Positions 1 to 8,385 of a stretch of 64,000 nucleotides of DNA are shown here, piece by piece. Source of the DNA: CAVVMA01 sp963788205. Its GTDB lineage: Bacteria; Desulfobacterota; Binatia; Binatales; Binataceae. The notes below the pieces were generated by a model. It was not told the origin of the DNA. It saw only the letters and a program-made list of their open reading frames with translations, and did not search any database. The position numbers were made by a program, and so were the translations under genes. Every line of letters starts with the position of its first letter. Positions within the stretch are counted from its first letter, which is position 1. The stretch is from assembly GCA_963788205.1 (NCBI GenBank), contig CAWBGG010000005.1:186001-250000 (forward strand). Direction: 5' to 3'.

Positions 1-1
1 G

Positions 2-1333
2 CTGAGCCTTTCGCGCACGCGCGAGCAGGACGTCGATCAGGCGCTCAAGTCGGTGGAAAACGCCGCCCGCCCCGGCATCCATATTTTCATCGCGACTTCC
101 GATATCCATCTCAAGTACAAGCTCAACATGACCCGCGAGGACGTGCTCAACGCGGCGACCTGGGCCGTCACGCGCGCCGCCAAACGCCTCCATCATATCG
201 AATTCTCGTGCGAGGACGCCTCGCGCAGCGATTGGGATTACATGGCGAAGATCTGCGCGGAAGTGATCCGGGCCGGCGCGAAGATCATCAACCTGCCCGA
301 CACCACCGGCCATGCGATTCCCGAGGAATACGGCCGAATGTTCGCCTGGATGCGTGAGAACGTGCCGGGCGCGAACCAGGTGATCTGGAGCGCGCATTGC
401 CACAACGATTTGGGGCTGGCGGTAGCCAATTCGCTGGCCGCGATTCGCAACGGCGCGCGGCAGATCGAATGCACCGTCAACGGAATCGGCGAGCGCGCCG
501 GCAACACCTCGATGGAAGAAGTCGTGATGGCGTTGCGGACGCGGCGCGACCTGCTCGGCGTCGAAAGCCGCATCAACACGCGCCAGATCTATCCCGCCTC
601 GCGCCTGCTCTCGCAGGTGATCGGGCAGCCGGTACCGCCCAACAAGCCGATCGTGGGCGACAACGCCTTTGCCCATGAGGCCGGAATCCATCAGGACGGC
701 GTGCTCAAGTACAAGCTGACCTACGAAATCATGAAGCCCGAAGAGATCGGAATTCCCTCCAACAAGCTGGTGCTCGGCAAGCATTCGGGCCGTCACGCCT
801 TCCTCAATCGGCTGACGGAGCTGGGCATCGACACCGCGGCGATCGATCTCGACAAGGCCTTCGCCGAGTTCAAGGCGCTGTGCGACAAAAAGAAAGTCGT
901 CTACGACGACGACATCCTGGCCCTGGTCAGCGAGGAGTTCCGGCGCCTGGGCGATCAACTGGAGCTGGTCGACTTGCAGGTCAGCTCATCCGGCAAAGAG
1001 ACGCCCCATGCGCGCGTCACGATGCGCGTGAAGGGCGAGGAGCGTATCGAGGCGGCCAGCGGCGACGGGATGGTCGATGCCACCTACAAGGCGATTCTCA
1101 AGATCGCCGGCGTCAGCCCCGTGCTCGAGCGCTACTCGGTCAAGGCGATCACCGGCGGCACCGACGCGCTCGGCGAAGTGAGCTGCATGCTGCGCGAGGA
1201 CGGGATGAGCGTCGCAGGCCACGGCGCCCATAGCGATATCATCATGGCGAGCGCGCTGGCCCTGGTTAACGCGCTCAACCGCCTGCGCGCCCGCGGGCCA
1301 CATCCGCAGGTCCGCGCCTCGGATGGCCCGTAG
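2..1333 (+). CDS. leuA: 2-isopropylmalate synthase, 5' end cut by window
   Basis: Condenses acetyl-CoA with 2-oxoisovalerate, the first committed step of leucine synthesis in the cytosol. The frame is open from base 2, so about the first 100 residues lie outside the window. Visible motifs are the TSDIHLKYKL segment, the metal-binding HCHNDLGLA box, the NGIGERAGNTS segment and the GDNAFAHEAGIHQDGV segment at the end of the catalytic barrel. The C-terminal part (from about base 990) matches the regulatory domain that binds leucine in this family. leuB follows after about 200 bases in the same direction, so both probably belong to one leucine locus. The assignment is secure; homocitrate synthase is a less likely relative. 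Confidence 0.95.
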   Translation: MSLSRTREQDVDQALKSVENAARPGIHIFIATSDIHLKYKLNMTREDVLNAATWAVTRAAKRLHHIEFSCEDASRSDWDYMAKICAEVIRAGAKIINLPDTTGHAIPEEYGRMFAWMRENVPGANQVIWSAHCHNDLGLAVANSLAAIRNGARQIECTVNGIGERAGNTSMEEVVMALRTRRDLLGVESRINTRQIYPASRLLSQVIGQPVPPNKPIVGDNAFAHEAGIHQDGVLKYKLTYEIMKPEEIGIPSNKLVLGKHSGRHAFLNRLTELGIDTAAIDLDKAFAEFKALCDKKKVVYDDDILALVSEEFRRLGDQLELVDLQVSSSGKETPHARVTMRVKGEERIEAASGDGMVDATYKAILKIAGVSPVLERYSVKAITGGTDALGEVSCMLREDGMSVAGHGAHSDIIMASALALVNALNRLRARGPHPQVRASDGP

Positions 1334-1532
1334 GCATGGGTCTGCCCGTGGTCGGCTGAAGTCCGAGCCCTCCCGGTTAAATCCGCAAGACAATCGCTCG
1401 GGGGCTTGCCGAGGGTTGCACAGTTGGGCTAATTGCTAGAGCGCTTGGCGCGTGAACGGGAATTTCCTCAAAAGCCCCACGAAACTAATCGACTCGCCGC
1501 GGTTTTCACCACTTGCTGTAACGCGCTAACCA

Positions 1533-2639
1533 ATGGCCCATAAAATTCTGGCCCTCAAGGGCGACGGCATCGGACCCGAAGTCGTCGCCGAAGCGATGCA
1601 GGTCCTCAGGATCATGGCACGCCGCTCGGCGGTCGACCTCGAATTCCGGGAAGGCGCGATCGGCGGTCACGCGCTCGACGCGCACGGCACTCCGCTGCCC
1701 GACGACGTTCTCAAGCACGCGCAGGAGAGCGACGCGATCTTGCTCGGCGCGGTCGGCGGCCCCAAGTGGGACAATCCCAATGCCGAGAAGCGGCCCGAGC
1801 AGGCCCTGCTCGGATTGCGCAAGGCGCTGGGACTGTTCGCCAATCTCCGCCCGGTGAAAACGGTCAAGGAGTTGGCCGCGTCCTCGCCGCTCAAGGCGGA
1901 AATCGTCAACGGCGTTGATCTGGTGATACTGCGCGAGCTGACCGGCGGCATCTACTACGGCCAGCCCAGCGAGCGGCGCAAGACCGATAAAGGGCGCGAG
2001 GCGGTCGACACCTGCTTCTACACCGAGCAGGAGATCGAGCGTGCCGTGCGCTTCGGCTTCGAGCTGGCGCGCAACCGGCGCCGGCGCCTGACCTCGGTCG
2101 ATAAAGCCAACGTGCTGTCCACCTCGCGCCTGTGGCGCGAGGTCGCCGCTGAAGTCGCCACGGATTTCAAGGATGTAACTTTCGAGAACCAACTCGTCGA
2201 CTCGATGGCGATGCATCTGATTCGCCGCCCCAAGGACTTCGACGTCATCGTCACCGAAAACATGTTCGGCGATATCCTGACCGACGAAGCCTCGATGCTG
2301 GCGGGCTCGATGGGATTACTGCCGTCGGCGTCGCTGGGCGAGGAGCTCAACAGCGCCGGCTATCGGGTGGGACTCTACGAGCCGATTCACGGCAGCGCGC
2401 CGGATATCGCGGGCCGTGATGAGGCCAACCCGCTCGCCGCGATCCTGTCGGCCGCGATGCTGCTCGAACATTCGCTCGGGATGCGCTCCGATGCAGAGGC
2501 GATCGAGCGCGCGGTCGAGGCGGTGCTGCGCGAGGGCTATCGCACCCGCGACCTCCATACCGGCGGCACCGGCAAGCTGGTGGGATGCAAAGCCATGGGA
2601 CGGCTGGTACGCGAACGAATCGAAAGCCAGGAAACCTGA
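1533..2639 (+). CDS. leuB: 3-isopropylmalate dehydrogenase
   Basis: NAD-dependent oxidative decarboxylation of 3-isopropylmalate in leucine synthesis. The 368 residues match the usual family length. The protein opens with the KILALKGDGIGPEV segment and carries the LGAVGGPKWD loop, the DKANVL segment, the TENMFGDILTDEA metal/substrate motif and the EPIHGSAPDIAG cofactor-binding loop. The start codon ATG at 1533 has no strong Shine-Dalgarno sequence. The next gene starts one base after this stop, so the two are probably co-transcribed. Confidence 0.97.
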   Translation: MAHKILALKGDGIGPEVVAEAMQVLRIMARRSAVDLEFREGAIGGHALDAHGTPLPDDVLKHAQESDAILLGAVGGPKWDNPNAEKRPEQALLGLRKALGLFANLRPVKTVKELAASSPLKAEIVNGVDLVILRELTGGIYYGQPSERRKTDKGREAVDTCFYTEQEIERAVRFGFELARNRRRRLTSVDKANVLSTSRLWREVAAEVATDFKDVTFENQLVDSMAMHLIRRPKDFDVIVTENMFGDILTDEASMLAGSMGLLPSASLGEELNSAGYRVGLYEPIHGSAPDIAGRDEANPLAAILSAAMLLEHSLGMRSDAEAIERAVEAVLREGYRTRDLHTGGTGKLVGCKAMGRLVRERIESQET

Positions 2640-2640
2640 G

Positions 2641-3639
2641 ATGAGTGCGGCAGCCGGCCGCGATTTGAGACTGGCGATCGTCGGCGCCACCGGCACGGTC
2701 GGGGCGCGCTTGGTGGAGTTGATCGACGAGCGCCGGTTTCCATACGCGGAATTGAAACTGTTCGCTTCGGCCGATTCTTCGCCGCAGCGCATCGAAGTGG
2801 GCGAGCGCGAACTGCCGGTCGACGGGCTCCGGAGCGCTGGCGAGCTGGCCGCGTTCGACGTGGTCTTTCTGGCGATTCCCGAGCAAAGCGCCGCCGAAAT
2901 CATCAAAGGCATCTCCATGCCGGCCGCTTCCTCACCGCTGCTGGTCGACCTGAGCGGCGCCGCGCGCAGGATATCGCGCGCGCCGCTGGTCGCGCCGGGA
3001 CTTACCCCGCGCGAGGTGATCCCCAAGCTTGCCGCCGGCGGTATCCTCGCGGTCCCCCATCCCCTCGCTTACGCGCTGGCCACGCTCGAGCACGCGCTCG
3101 ACGCGCGCGCCGAGTTTATCGCAGCGACCGCTATTCTCGGCGCGAGCGTTGGCGGAAGAGAGAGCATCACCAGCCTGATCACTCAATCGGCCGAGCTGAT
3201 GAACGCCAAGCTCAACTTGGGCGAGGGCGAGCTTCAACTCGCCTTCAATGTCTTTCTCGATCCGCGCGAGGACACAATCGCGGACGAAATTTCCGCGCAG
3301 GTCGCATCGCTATTGGGCTACTCGCCGTCAACGGTGCTGCTGGTGGTGCAGGCCCCCACCCTGCACGGCACGGCGCTCGCGCTGTCGCTGAAGCTCGATT
3401 GCGAATCGGTCTGCCGCAAGCTCAGGGAGGCGCCCGGCCTGCTGCTGGTCGAAGACCGGGCGCCGGAATTTCGCGGTGTAGTCAACGCAGTGGGCGAAGA
3501 TGCGATCCTGGTCAGGGCGTTGCATCGCCCGCCCGGGGTCGCGCTCTGGTGCCTGTTCGACAGTGCACGCCTGGCCGCGCTGCCGGCCTTGTGGGTGGCC
3601 GAGAATCTCCGCGCGGGAGGCGGCTCGACTCTGGCGTGA
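2641..3639 (+). CDS. Asd-family protein lacking the catalytic cysteine (Usg-like)
   Basis: A 332-residue protein of aspartate-semialdehyde dehydrogenase fold: an N-terminal Rossmann domain (VGATGTVGARL, residues 14-24) and a C-terminal dimerisation domain. The start ATG is one base after the leuB stop. At the place where true Asd enzymes carry the N-C-S/T nucleophile (about residues 135-145) this protein reads AVPHPLAYAL, with no cysteine, so dehydrogenase activity is unlikely. Established knowledge: E. coli usg encodes an Asd paralogue next to truA, and similar genes lie beside leuB and truA in other proteobacteria. Here truA follows directly, which supports the Usg-like reading. Its biological role is unknown. 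Automated annotation would probably call it asd; I would not. Confidence 0.85.
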   Translation: MSAAAGRDLRLAIVGATGTVGARLVELIDERRFPYAELKLFASADSSPQRIEVGERELPVDGLRSAGELAAFDVVFLAIPEQSAAEIIKGISMPAASSPLLVDLSGAARRISRAPLVAPGLTPREVIPKLAAGGILAVPHPLAYALATLEHALDARAEFIAATAILGASVGGRESITSLITQSAELMNAKLNLGEGELQLAFNVFLDPREDTIADEISAQVASLLGYSPSTVLLVVQAPTLHGTALALSLKLDCESVCRKLREAPGLLLVEDRAPEFRGVVNAVGEDAILVRALHRPPGVALWCLFDSARLAALPALWVAENLRAGGGSTLA

Positions 3640-3649
3640 TTGCCGCGCG

Positions 3650-4381
3650 ATGCAGATCAAGCTCACTCTCGAATACGACGGCACCAACTACTCGGGCTGG
3701 CAATATCAGAGCGCGCAGGATTCAATCCAGGCGCGGATCGAATCGGCGCTGGAGCGGATCTTCGCTGAGAAGGTCCGCGTCCGCGGCGCGGGACGAACTG
3801 ACGCCGGCGTCCACGCGCTCGGGCAGGTCGCGTCGTTCGCGCTGCCGCGCGCGTTCGATCCGGCCGAGCTGGAGCGCGCGCTCAATGCCCTGCTGCCGCC
3901 GGATGTCGTCGTGCGCGCCGCGCATCCGGCGGGCGACGACTTCGATCCGCGGCGCGACGCGCGGCTGCGGGTCTACGAATATCGCGTGCTCAATCAGGCC
4001 TGCCCGTCGGCATTCGAATACCGCTACTCGTGGCTGGTGCGCGACGAGCTCGACCTCGACGCGATGAACGAGGCCGCGCGACGATTCGTCGGCGAGCATG
4101 ATTTCGCGGCTTTCCGCACCCTCGGATCGGAGGTGAAGAGCACGATCCGGCGGGTTCAACTCAGCCGCTGGTCGCGCAACGCAGCGCTCCTGACGTATCG
4201 AATCGAAGCCAATGGATTCCTGCGGCACATGGTGCGGACGATGGTTGCGGCGATGGTCGAAGCGGGGCGCGGAAGACTCGAACCGGCCTCCGTAACCAGG
4301 CTGATCGCGGGCCGTGATCGTGCGCTCGCGCCTGCCGCGGCGACCCCGGCGGGCCTGTTTCTAGTCGAGGTGCGCTACTGA
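3650..4381 (+). CDS. truA: tRNA pseudouridine(38-40) synthase
   Basis: Converts uridine to pseudouridine at positions 38-40 of the tRNA anticodon arm. The 243-residue protein starts at ATG 3650 (MQIKLTLEYDGT), ten bases after the preceding stop; the frame stays open further upstream but that part is not TruA-like. The catalytic aspartate is in the GRTDAGVHA motif (Asp51). The C-terminal half contains the conserved FLRHMVR segment. It is the last gene of the leuA-leuB-usg-like run and is followed by a hairpin with a T-rich tail. Confidence 0.96.
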   Translation: MQIKLTLEYDGTNYSGWQYQSAQDSIQARIESALERIFAEKVRVRGAGRTDAGVHALGQVASFALPRAFDPAELERALNALLPPDVVVRAAHPAGDDFDPRRDARLRVYEYRVLNQACPSAFEYRYSWLVRDELDLDAMNEAARRFVGEHDFAAFRTLGSEVKSTIRRVQLSRWSRNAALLTYRIEANGFLRHMVRTMVAAMVEAGRGRLEPASVTRLIAGRDRALAPAAATPAGLFLVEVRY

Positions 4382-4416
4382 GCGGCCTCCAACCTGTTCA
4401 AAAGCTCGCCGAAATC

Positions 4417-4446
4417 GCCGAAAAAAGCTGGTTTTCGGCTTGTTTC
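4417..4446 (+). terminator. Rho-independent terminator after truA
   Basis: An 8-bp stem, GCCGAAAA (4417-4424) pairing with TTTTCGGC (4432-4439), with a 7-base loop, then a T-rich stretch. It sits between truA and the HU gene and probably ends the leu-truA transcript. Confidence 0.7.
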
Positions 4447-4516
4447 CCTTGAAAAATGTTTCGTACTCGTTCACGCTCTGATGAGCCCAAATCAGGGCGC
4501 CTCAAGGAGGAGGATG

Positions 4517-4798
4517 ATGACGCAGTCCCAGGTCTCAGCGCACCTCGCCGAAAAAGTGCAGATTACCAAGAAGCAGGCGAAGGCAGCTCTCGAAGAGCTC
4601 ACCGCTCTCATAGTCAAGCAACTCAAGAAGGAAGGCGCTCTGCGCCTGGCCGGGCTGGGGATTTTCCGCAAGCGCAAGACCAAGGCGCGTGTGGGCCGCA
4701 ATCCCGCCACGGGGGAGCCGATCAATATTCCCGCGCGCACGCGGCTGCGTTTTACCGCGGCCAAAGCGCTGAAGGATTCCGTACTCGGAGCGAAATAG
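4517..4798 (+). CDS. HU/IHF-family DNA-binding protein
   Basis: A 93-residue histone-like protein that bends and compacts DNA. The family body is clear: helical N-terminus (QVSAHLAEKVQITKKQAK), the GLGIFRKRKTKARVGRNPATGE beta-arm with the conserved R-NP-TGE segment, and a basic C-terminus. A strong Shine-Dalgarno AAGGAGG at 4504-4510 lies 3 bases before ATG 4514 and 6 bases before ATG 4517; the second spacing is better, so 4517 was chosen. It stands alone between the truA terminator and the convergent rarA. HU and IHF subunits cannot be told apart from the sequence alone. Confidence 0.93.
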   Translation: MTQSQVSAHLAEKVQITKKQAKAALEELTALIVKQLKKEGALRLAGLGIFRKRKTKARVGRNPATGEPINIPARTRLRFTAAKALKDSVLGAK

Positions 4799-4954
4799 CC
4801 TTCGCACCGCGAAGCCGGGTTGGTGATTCGGCTGTGTGCTTCGCGCTGGTCTGAATCGGTGGCGCCGTTGCCGGATTTGTTCACCGCGCACGGCGCCCAC
4901 CACGGCAGCTATCAAATGGGCGTGTGCCTGCGCCGACAGGATGGCAGTGTTGCC

Positions 4955-6349
4955 CTATTCCTTCTGGCGTTTGTCTTTTGATTCGGCCGCCGTGGCCGTA
5001 GTTGCGGCTCGCGATCGCTCAAGGTATTCGCGGATTCGAATCTCGTAACCCCTGCCCGAGGGGTTATAGTAGCGCTGCCCGGAGAGCTTCTCGGGCAGGT
5101 ACTCTTGCTGGACGAGCGCGCCTTCATAGTCGTGGGGATAGCGATAGTCCTCGCCGTATCCGAGCCGGCGCATCATCGGCGTAGGCGCGTTCCGCAGATG
5201 CAGCGGCACGGGTAGCGCGCCCTGCCCTTTCACGTCCGCGCGCGCGGCCAGCAGCGCCCGATACGCCGCGTTCGACTTCGGCGCGCTGGCCAGATAAGTA
5301 ACGCCCTGCGCGAGTGGGATTACGCCTTCGGGCAGTCCCACGAAATCGACCGCATCTTTGACCGCGATCGCGATCTGCAGCGCGCGCGGGTCGGCGTTGC
5401 CCACGTCCTCGGCCGCGAAGATCACCATCCGGCGTGCGATGAAGAGTGGATCTTCGCCCGCCTCGACCATCCGTATCATCCAGTAGACGGCCGCGTCAGG
5501 GTTGCTGCCCCGCATACTCTTGATGAACGCCGAGATGACGTTGTAGTGCTCCTCGCCCGCGCGATCGTACAGTAACGCCTTGTGCTGGGCGGCCTCGCTG
5601 ACGCGGTCGCGCGTGATGACGTTGGAGCCGGCCTGATGAGCCAGCGCCGCGGCGACCTCGAGCGTGTTGAGCGCGCGGCGCGCGTCGCCGGCGGCCAGCC
5701 CGATCAGCTCCGCCCTGGCGTCGTCTTCAAGCCGTATCTGCAACTTGCCGAGGCCGCGCTCGGGGTCGCTCAGCGCGCGATCGACCAGCGTCGCGATGTT
5801 CTCCTCGGTAAGCGGCTGCAGCACCAGCACGCGGACCCGCGAGAGCAGCGGCGATACGACCTCGAAGGAGGGGTTCTCGGTGGTCGCGCCGATCAGCGTG
5901 ATGAGTCCGCTTTCGACGTGCGGCAGCATCGCGTCCTGCTGCCCCCGGTTCCATCGATGGATCTCGTCGATGAAGACTACGGTGCGCTTGCCGTCGATTG
6001 CGTGGCGCTGGCGCGCCACCTCCACCGCTTCGCGCAGATCGGCGACTCCGGCTGAGACCGCGGCGATCGCAATCAGCTCTGCGCCCGATTCGCGCGCCAG
6101 CAGCGTCGCGATCGTAGTCTTTCCGCTGCCGGGTGGTCCCCACAAAATGATCGAGGGCAGCGAATGCGCCGCCACCATCAGGGTCAGCAGCTTGCCGGGA
6201 CCGAGCAGATGATCCTGGCCCACGACTTCATCCAGGCGCGCCGGACGCATTCGGTCCGCCAGCGGCTGTCCGGCCGGCTGCCTTCCGATTGCTCGGAACA
6301 GACTGTCTTGGGCGGCGTTGCGTTTGGGCACTGGGGTGGAAGCTAGCAC
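4955..6349 (-). CDS. rarA: Replication-associated recombination protein A (AAA+ ATPase)
   Basis: RarA/MgsA acts at stalled replication forks with RecA and SSB. The 464-residue protein has a Walker A motif GPPGSGKTT (residues 71-79), a Walker B motif with VFIDEIHRWN, the TTENPSFEV sensor 1 region and the C-terminal tetramerisation domain found in RarA but not in clamp-loader subunits. The start is GTG at 6349; another GTG six codons later is also possible. It is transcribed away from the pantothenate kinase gene. Confidence 0.95.
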   Translation of the reverse strand: MLASTPVPKRNAAQDSLFRAIGRQPAGQPLADRMRPARLDEVVGQDHLLGPGKLLTLMVAAHSLPSIILWGPPGSGKTTIATLLARESGAELIAIAAVSAGVADLREAVEVARQRHAIDGKRTVVFIDEIHRWNRGQQDAMLPHVESGLITLIGATTENPSFEVVSPLLSRVRVLVLQPLTEENIATLVDRALSDPERGLGKLQIRLEDDARAELIGLAAGDARRALNTLEVAAALAHQAGSNVITRDRVSEAAQHKALLYDRAGEEHYNVISAFIKSMRGSNPDAAVYWMIRMVEAGEDPLFIARRMVIFAAEDVGNADPRALQIAIAVKDAVDFVGLPEGVIPLAQGVTYLASAPKSNAAYRALLAARADVKGQGALPVPLHLRNAPTPMMRRLGYGEDYRYPHDYEGALVQQEYLPEKLSGQRYYNPSGRGYEIRIREYLERSRAATTATAAESKDKRQKE

Positions 6350-6450
6350 AGCACGGAAGCGCGGCTAAGGCTGCCTTCCGGCCCCGTTTGCAGTATCGCG
6401 CCGCGCTGGACTAGCCTCTGAGGCGGGCTGGACAGGAGCCGGCACCGCAC

Positions 6451-7263
6451 ATGATCGTAGGCATCGATATCGGCGGGTCCACCACCGATGCGGTCGTTTC
6501 CAATAACGGCGACCTCCACGTTGTAACGATAGAAGCCAACGACCCGGTTGCGGCGGCCGCCGGCGCGCTGGGCAAGCTGATCGGCGATCTCGGTTTGCGG
6601 CTGGAGCAAATCACCCGCGTCGCGGCGACCGGGGCCGGTGCGCGCGCGCTGGGCGATTCGTTGCTCGGGCGGCCGGTGCTCAAGGTTGACGAGTTCACCG
6701 CGATCGGGATCGGCGGCACCTGGCTGGCCGGCAAGAACGAGGCGCTGGTGGTCTCGCTCGGCACCGGCACCGCGATCGTCACGGTGCGCGACAATCATAT
6801 CGAACATTTCAGCGGCACCGGCGTCGGCGGCGGCACGCTGCTGGGCCTCGCCAAGCATATGCTCGGGGTCTCCACGATCGAGACGCTCGAAGCGCTGGCC
6901 GAGCGTGGCGATCTGAGACGCGTCGACCTGACGGTGCGCGATATCGCGGGCGGCGCGATCGGCGATCTGCCGCCAAACGCGACTGCGGCCAACTTCGGCA
7001 AGCTCAACGCCGACGCGACTGCGGAGGACAAGGCGCTCGCGATCATGAATATGATCGTCGAGGTGATCGCCGTGTTGAGCCGGGCCAGCGCACGCGCCTG
7101 CCATCAGCACGACATCGTGCTGACCGGAAAGCTCACGCGCATCTTCCGCTTTATGCAGCGGCTCAGGAAGCTCGAATTCGCCTTTGGCCACGGGATGGTG
7201 ATCCCGGAGCACGCCGACTACGCCACCGCGATCGGCGCCGCCCGCAAGGCGACGCAGGCGTGA
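6451..7263 (+). CDS. coaW: Type II pantothenate kinase
   Basis: Phosphorylates pantothenate, the first step of coenzyme A synthesis. The 270 residues match the bacterial type II (CoaW) family of the actin-like ATPase fold: the phosphate-1 loop GIDIGGSTTDAVV at the N-terminus, the LGTGTA motif, the GVGGGTLLGLAKHML segment and the GDLPPNATAANFG segment typical of this family. Type II enzymes are best known from staphylococci and eukaryotes; PanK types I and III are commoner in Gram-negatives. The two CoA-transferase genes downstream suggest a CoA-rich metabolism, but co-regulation is not shown. Confidence 0.88.
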   Translation: MIVGIDIGGSTTDAVVSNNGDLHVVTIEANDPVAAAAGALGKLIGDLGLRLEQITRVAATGAGARALGDSLLGRPVLKVDEFTAIGIGGTWLAGKNEALVVSLGTGTAIVTVRDNHIEHFSGTGVGGGTLLGLAKHMLGVSTIETLEALAERGDLRRVDLTVRDIAGGAIGDLPPNATAANFGKLNADATAEDKALAIMNMIVEVIAVLSRASARACHQHDIVLTGKLTRIFRFMQRLRKLEFAFGHGMVIPEHADYATAIGAARKATQA

Positions 7264-7264
7264 G

Positions 7265-7477
7265 ATGTTGCCTGTGATGATGGAAAGGCACAAGAAAAGG
7301 CGACTCGAAGCCGCGGGATGGAAGGTCGGCAGCGCGGAGGAGTTTCTCGGACTCAGCGCCGATGAGGTGGAACTGGTCGAGCTGAAACTTGGACTAGCCC
7401 GCGCGGAAAAAGCGAAGAGGAATCGGCTCGGAATGACGCCAGTCGGCGGCCTAACCGAGAGGGGTCCATTGCGCTGA
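7265..7477 (+). pseudogene. Truncated XRE-type antitoxin/regulator remnant
   Basis: A 70-residue frame directly after coaW. Its first 45 residues (KRRLEAAGWKVGSAEEFLGLS, then a short Glu/Leu-rich helix) resemble the N-terminus of small XRE antitoxins. In those proteins this region is followed by a helix-turn-helix (TQ..LA....SSQSRVAKME type). Here that part is missing and replaced by an unrelated tail (NRLGMTPVGGLTERG). The tail also overlaps the end of the broken gene on the other strand. I read it as a decayed antitoxin, probably not functional. Confidence 0.5.
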
Positions 7478-8059
7478 GGCAGCGCCGTGTCCCGCCGTAA
7501 ATCGGAGCGCGTGCCATTCGAGTTCAAGCTCGCGCGGTTCAATTCCTAGCAGATACACGTACTCTACTTTCGGGTCTTCGGCGGTACGCCGGTTGAGCAG
7601 TTGCTCCGTTCAGATCACCCGGTCGCTGACCCGCTTTTGGGCGCTGGCGACCTCGTCTTCCGTCGAAGGGGCCGAACGTGCCTCAAGATACGTAATGCCA
7701 ACCTTGAGAGGACAACGAATATAGGCCAGCCTGACAATCTCGTCCAAAAAGCTCCCCAGATCGTTCTCATGTTCTATTGCGGCGATAATTGGGAGGGGAT
7801 ACTTCTTGGCGACCATTGGGGAGTCCGGCTTGAAAAAGATGATGTCGAGATGAAAAGTCTCCTCGCGGAACTCTAACTTCATCTTTCGCGCAACGGAACG
7901 GATGACGGACTCTTTCTGAGGTGACTCTGGGTAGAGCATGAAATGGTTAAAGAGTTCATTGTTCCTCAAAAGCTCCTTCCACCGCTCTTGGCCAAAAGCC
8001 CGACGCGCCTCGCGATATTCCTCCAGAAAGTGCTCACAAAAGGAATCACCCTTCGACAT
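7451..8059 (-). pseudogene. PD-(D/E)XK-like protein interrupted by in-frame TGA
   Basis: From ATG 8059 (MSKGDSF) the frame runs 149 codons to TGA at 7612-7610. The same frame then continues for 52 codons to TAG at 7453-7451 and still looks coding (KVEYVYLLGIEPRELELEWH). The main part contains LDIIFF (Asp72) and IAAIEHEND (Glu96, Glu98), an arrangement like a restriction-nuclease fold with the usual Lys replaced by Glu. No function can be assigned. The interruption is most simply a nonsense mutation. Selenocysteine is possible in principle, but no conserved Cys position is recognisable here. The codon and base use is less GC-rich than in the neighbours, suggesting an acquired gene. Confidence 0.5.
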
Positions 8060-8104
8060 AGGTTGCCGTCCCCCTGCTTCTTCTGAGAGGCCGCTTCGGG
8101 CCAA

Positions 8105-8385
8105 CTATAACGTCTAACTCGGCGCCGCTTACGGCGCGGTCTGGCAGCTTCTTCCAGCCGACCTTTCGAAGCGCGGTGGCGAGTATCTTCTCCGCTTTTG
8201 AATTGCTCGCCGCGGCAGGTGATTTTAGCACAGTCAATCGGGGGAACAACGGTTCTCACCTCCGCAAACAGCCTCGAAACGTCCGTTCCAAGCTCGGCAC
8301 GCTTAACGATAGAATAACTCGCCGCAGGCGGTCGGGTGATTGCGCTCGCGCTGCTGCGAAAACCTGTGATCGGATAGACACTCTT
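8105..8385. other. Intergenic stretch with decayed coding-like sequence
   Basis: No intact gene is supported. On the minus strand two overlapping frames give protein-like pieces (RAELGTDVSRLFAEVRTVV and AEKILATALRKVGWKKLP), which may be the remains of a gene upstream of the broken nuclease-like gene. A candidate minus-strand promoter lies inside it. The CoA-transferase reading frame extends back into this region, but the family's conserved start is at 8386. Confidence 0.3.
8222..8249 (-). promoter_or_regulatory. Candidate sigma70-type promoter
   Basis: On the minus strand: TTGTTC (8249-8244), a 16-base spacer, then TAAAAT (8227-8222), pointing toward the broken nuclease-like gene at 8059. 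It is a match by eye only. Confidence 0.35.

Noticed and set aside
1334..1532. Riboswitch or leader peptide between leuA and leuB
   Set aside because: No leucine-rich short frame and no clear terminator/antiterminator pair could be drawn by eye.
2416..2640. Upstream extension of the Asd-family gene into leuB
   Set aside because: It overlaps conserved leuB codons, and the family N-terminus begins at ATG 2641.
2641..3639. Calling this gene asd
   Set aside because: The catalytic cysteine motif is absent and the neighbourhood matches Usg.
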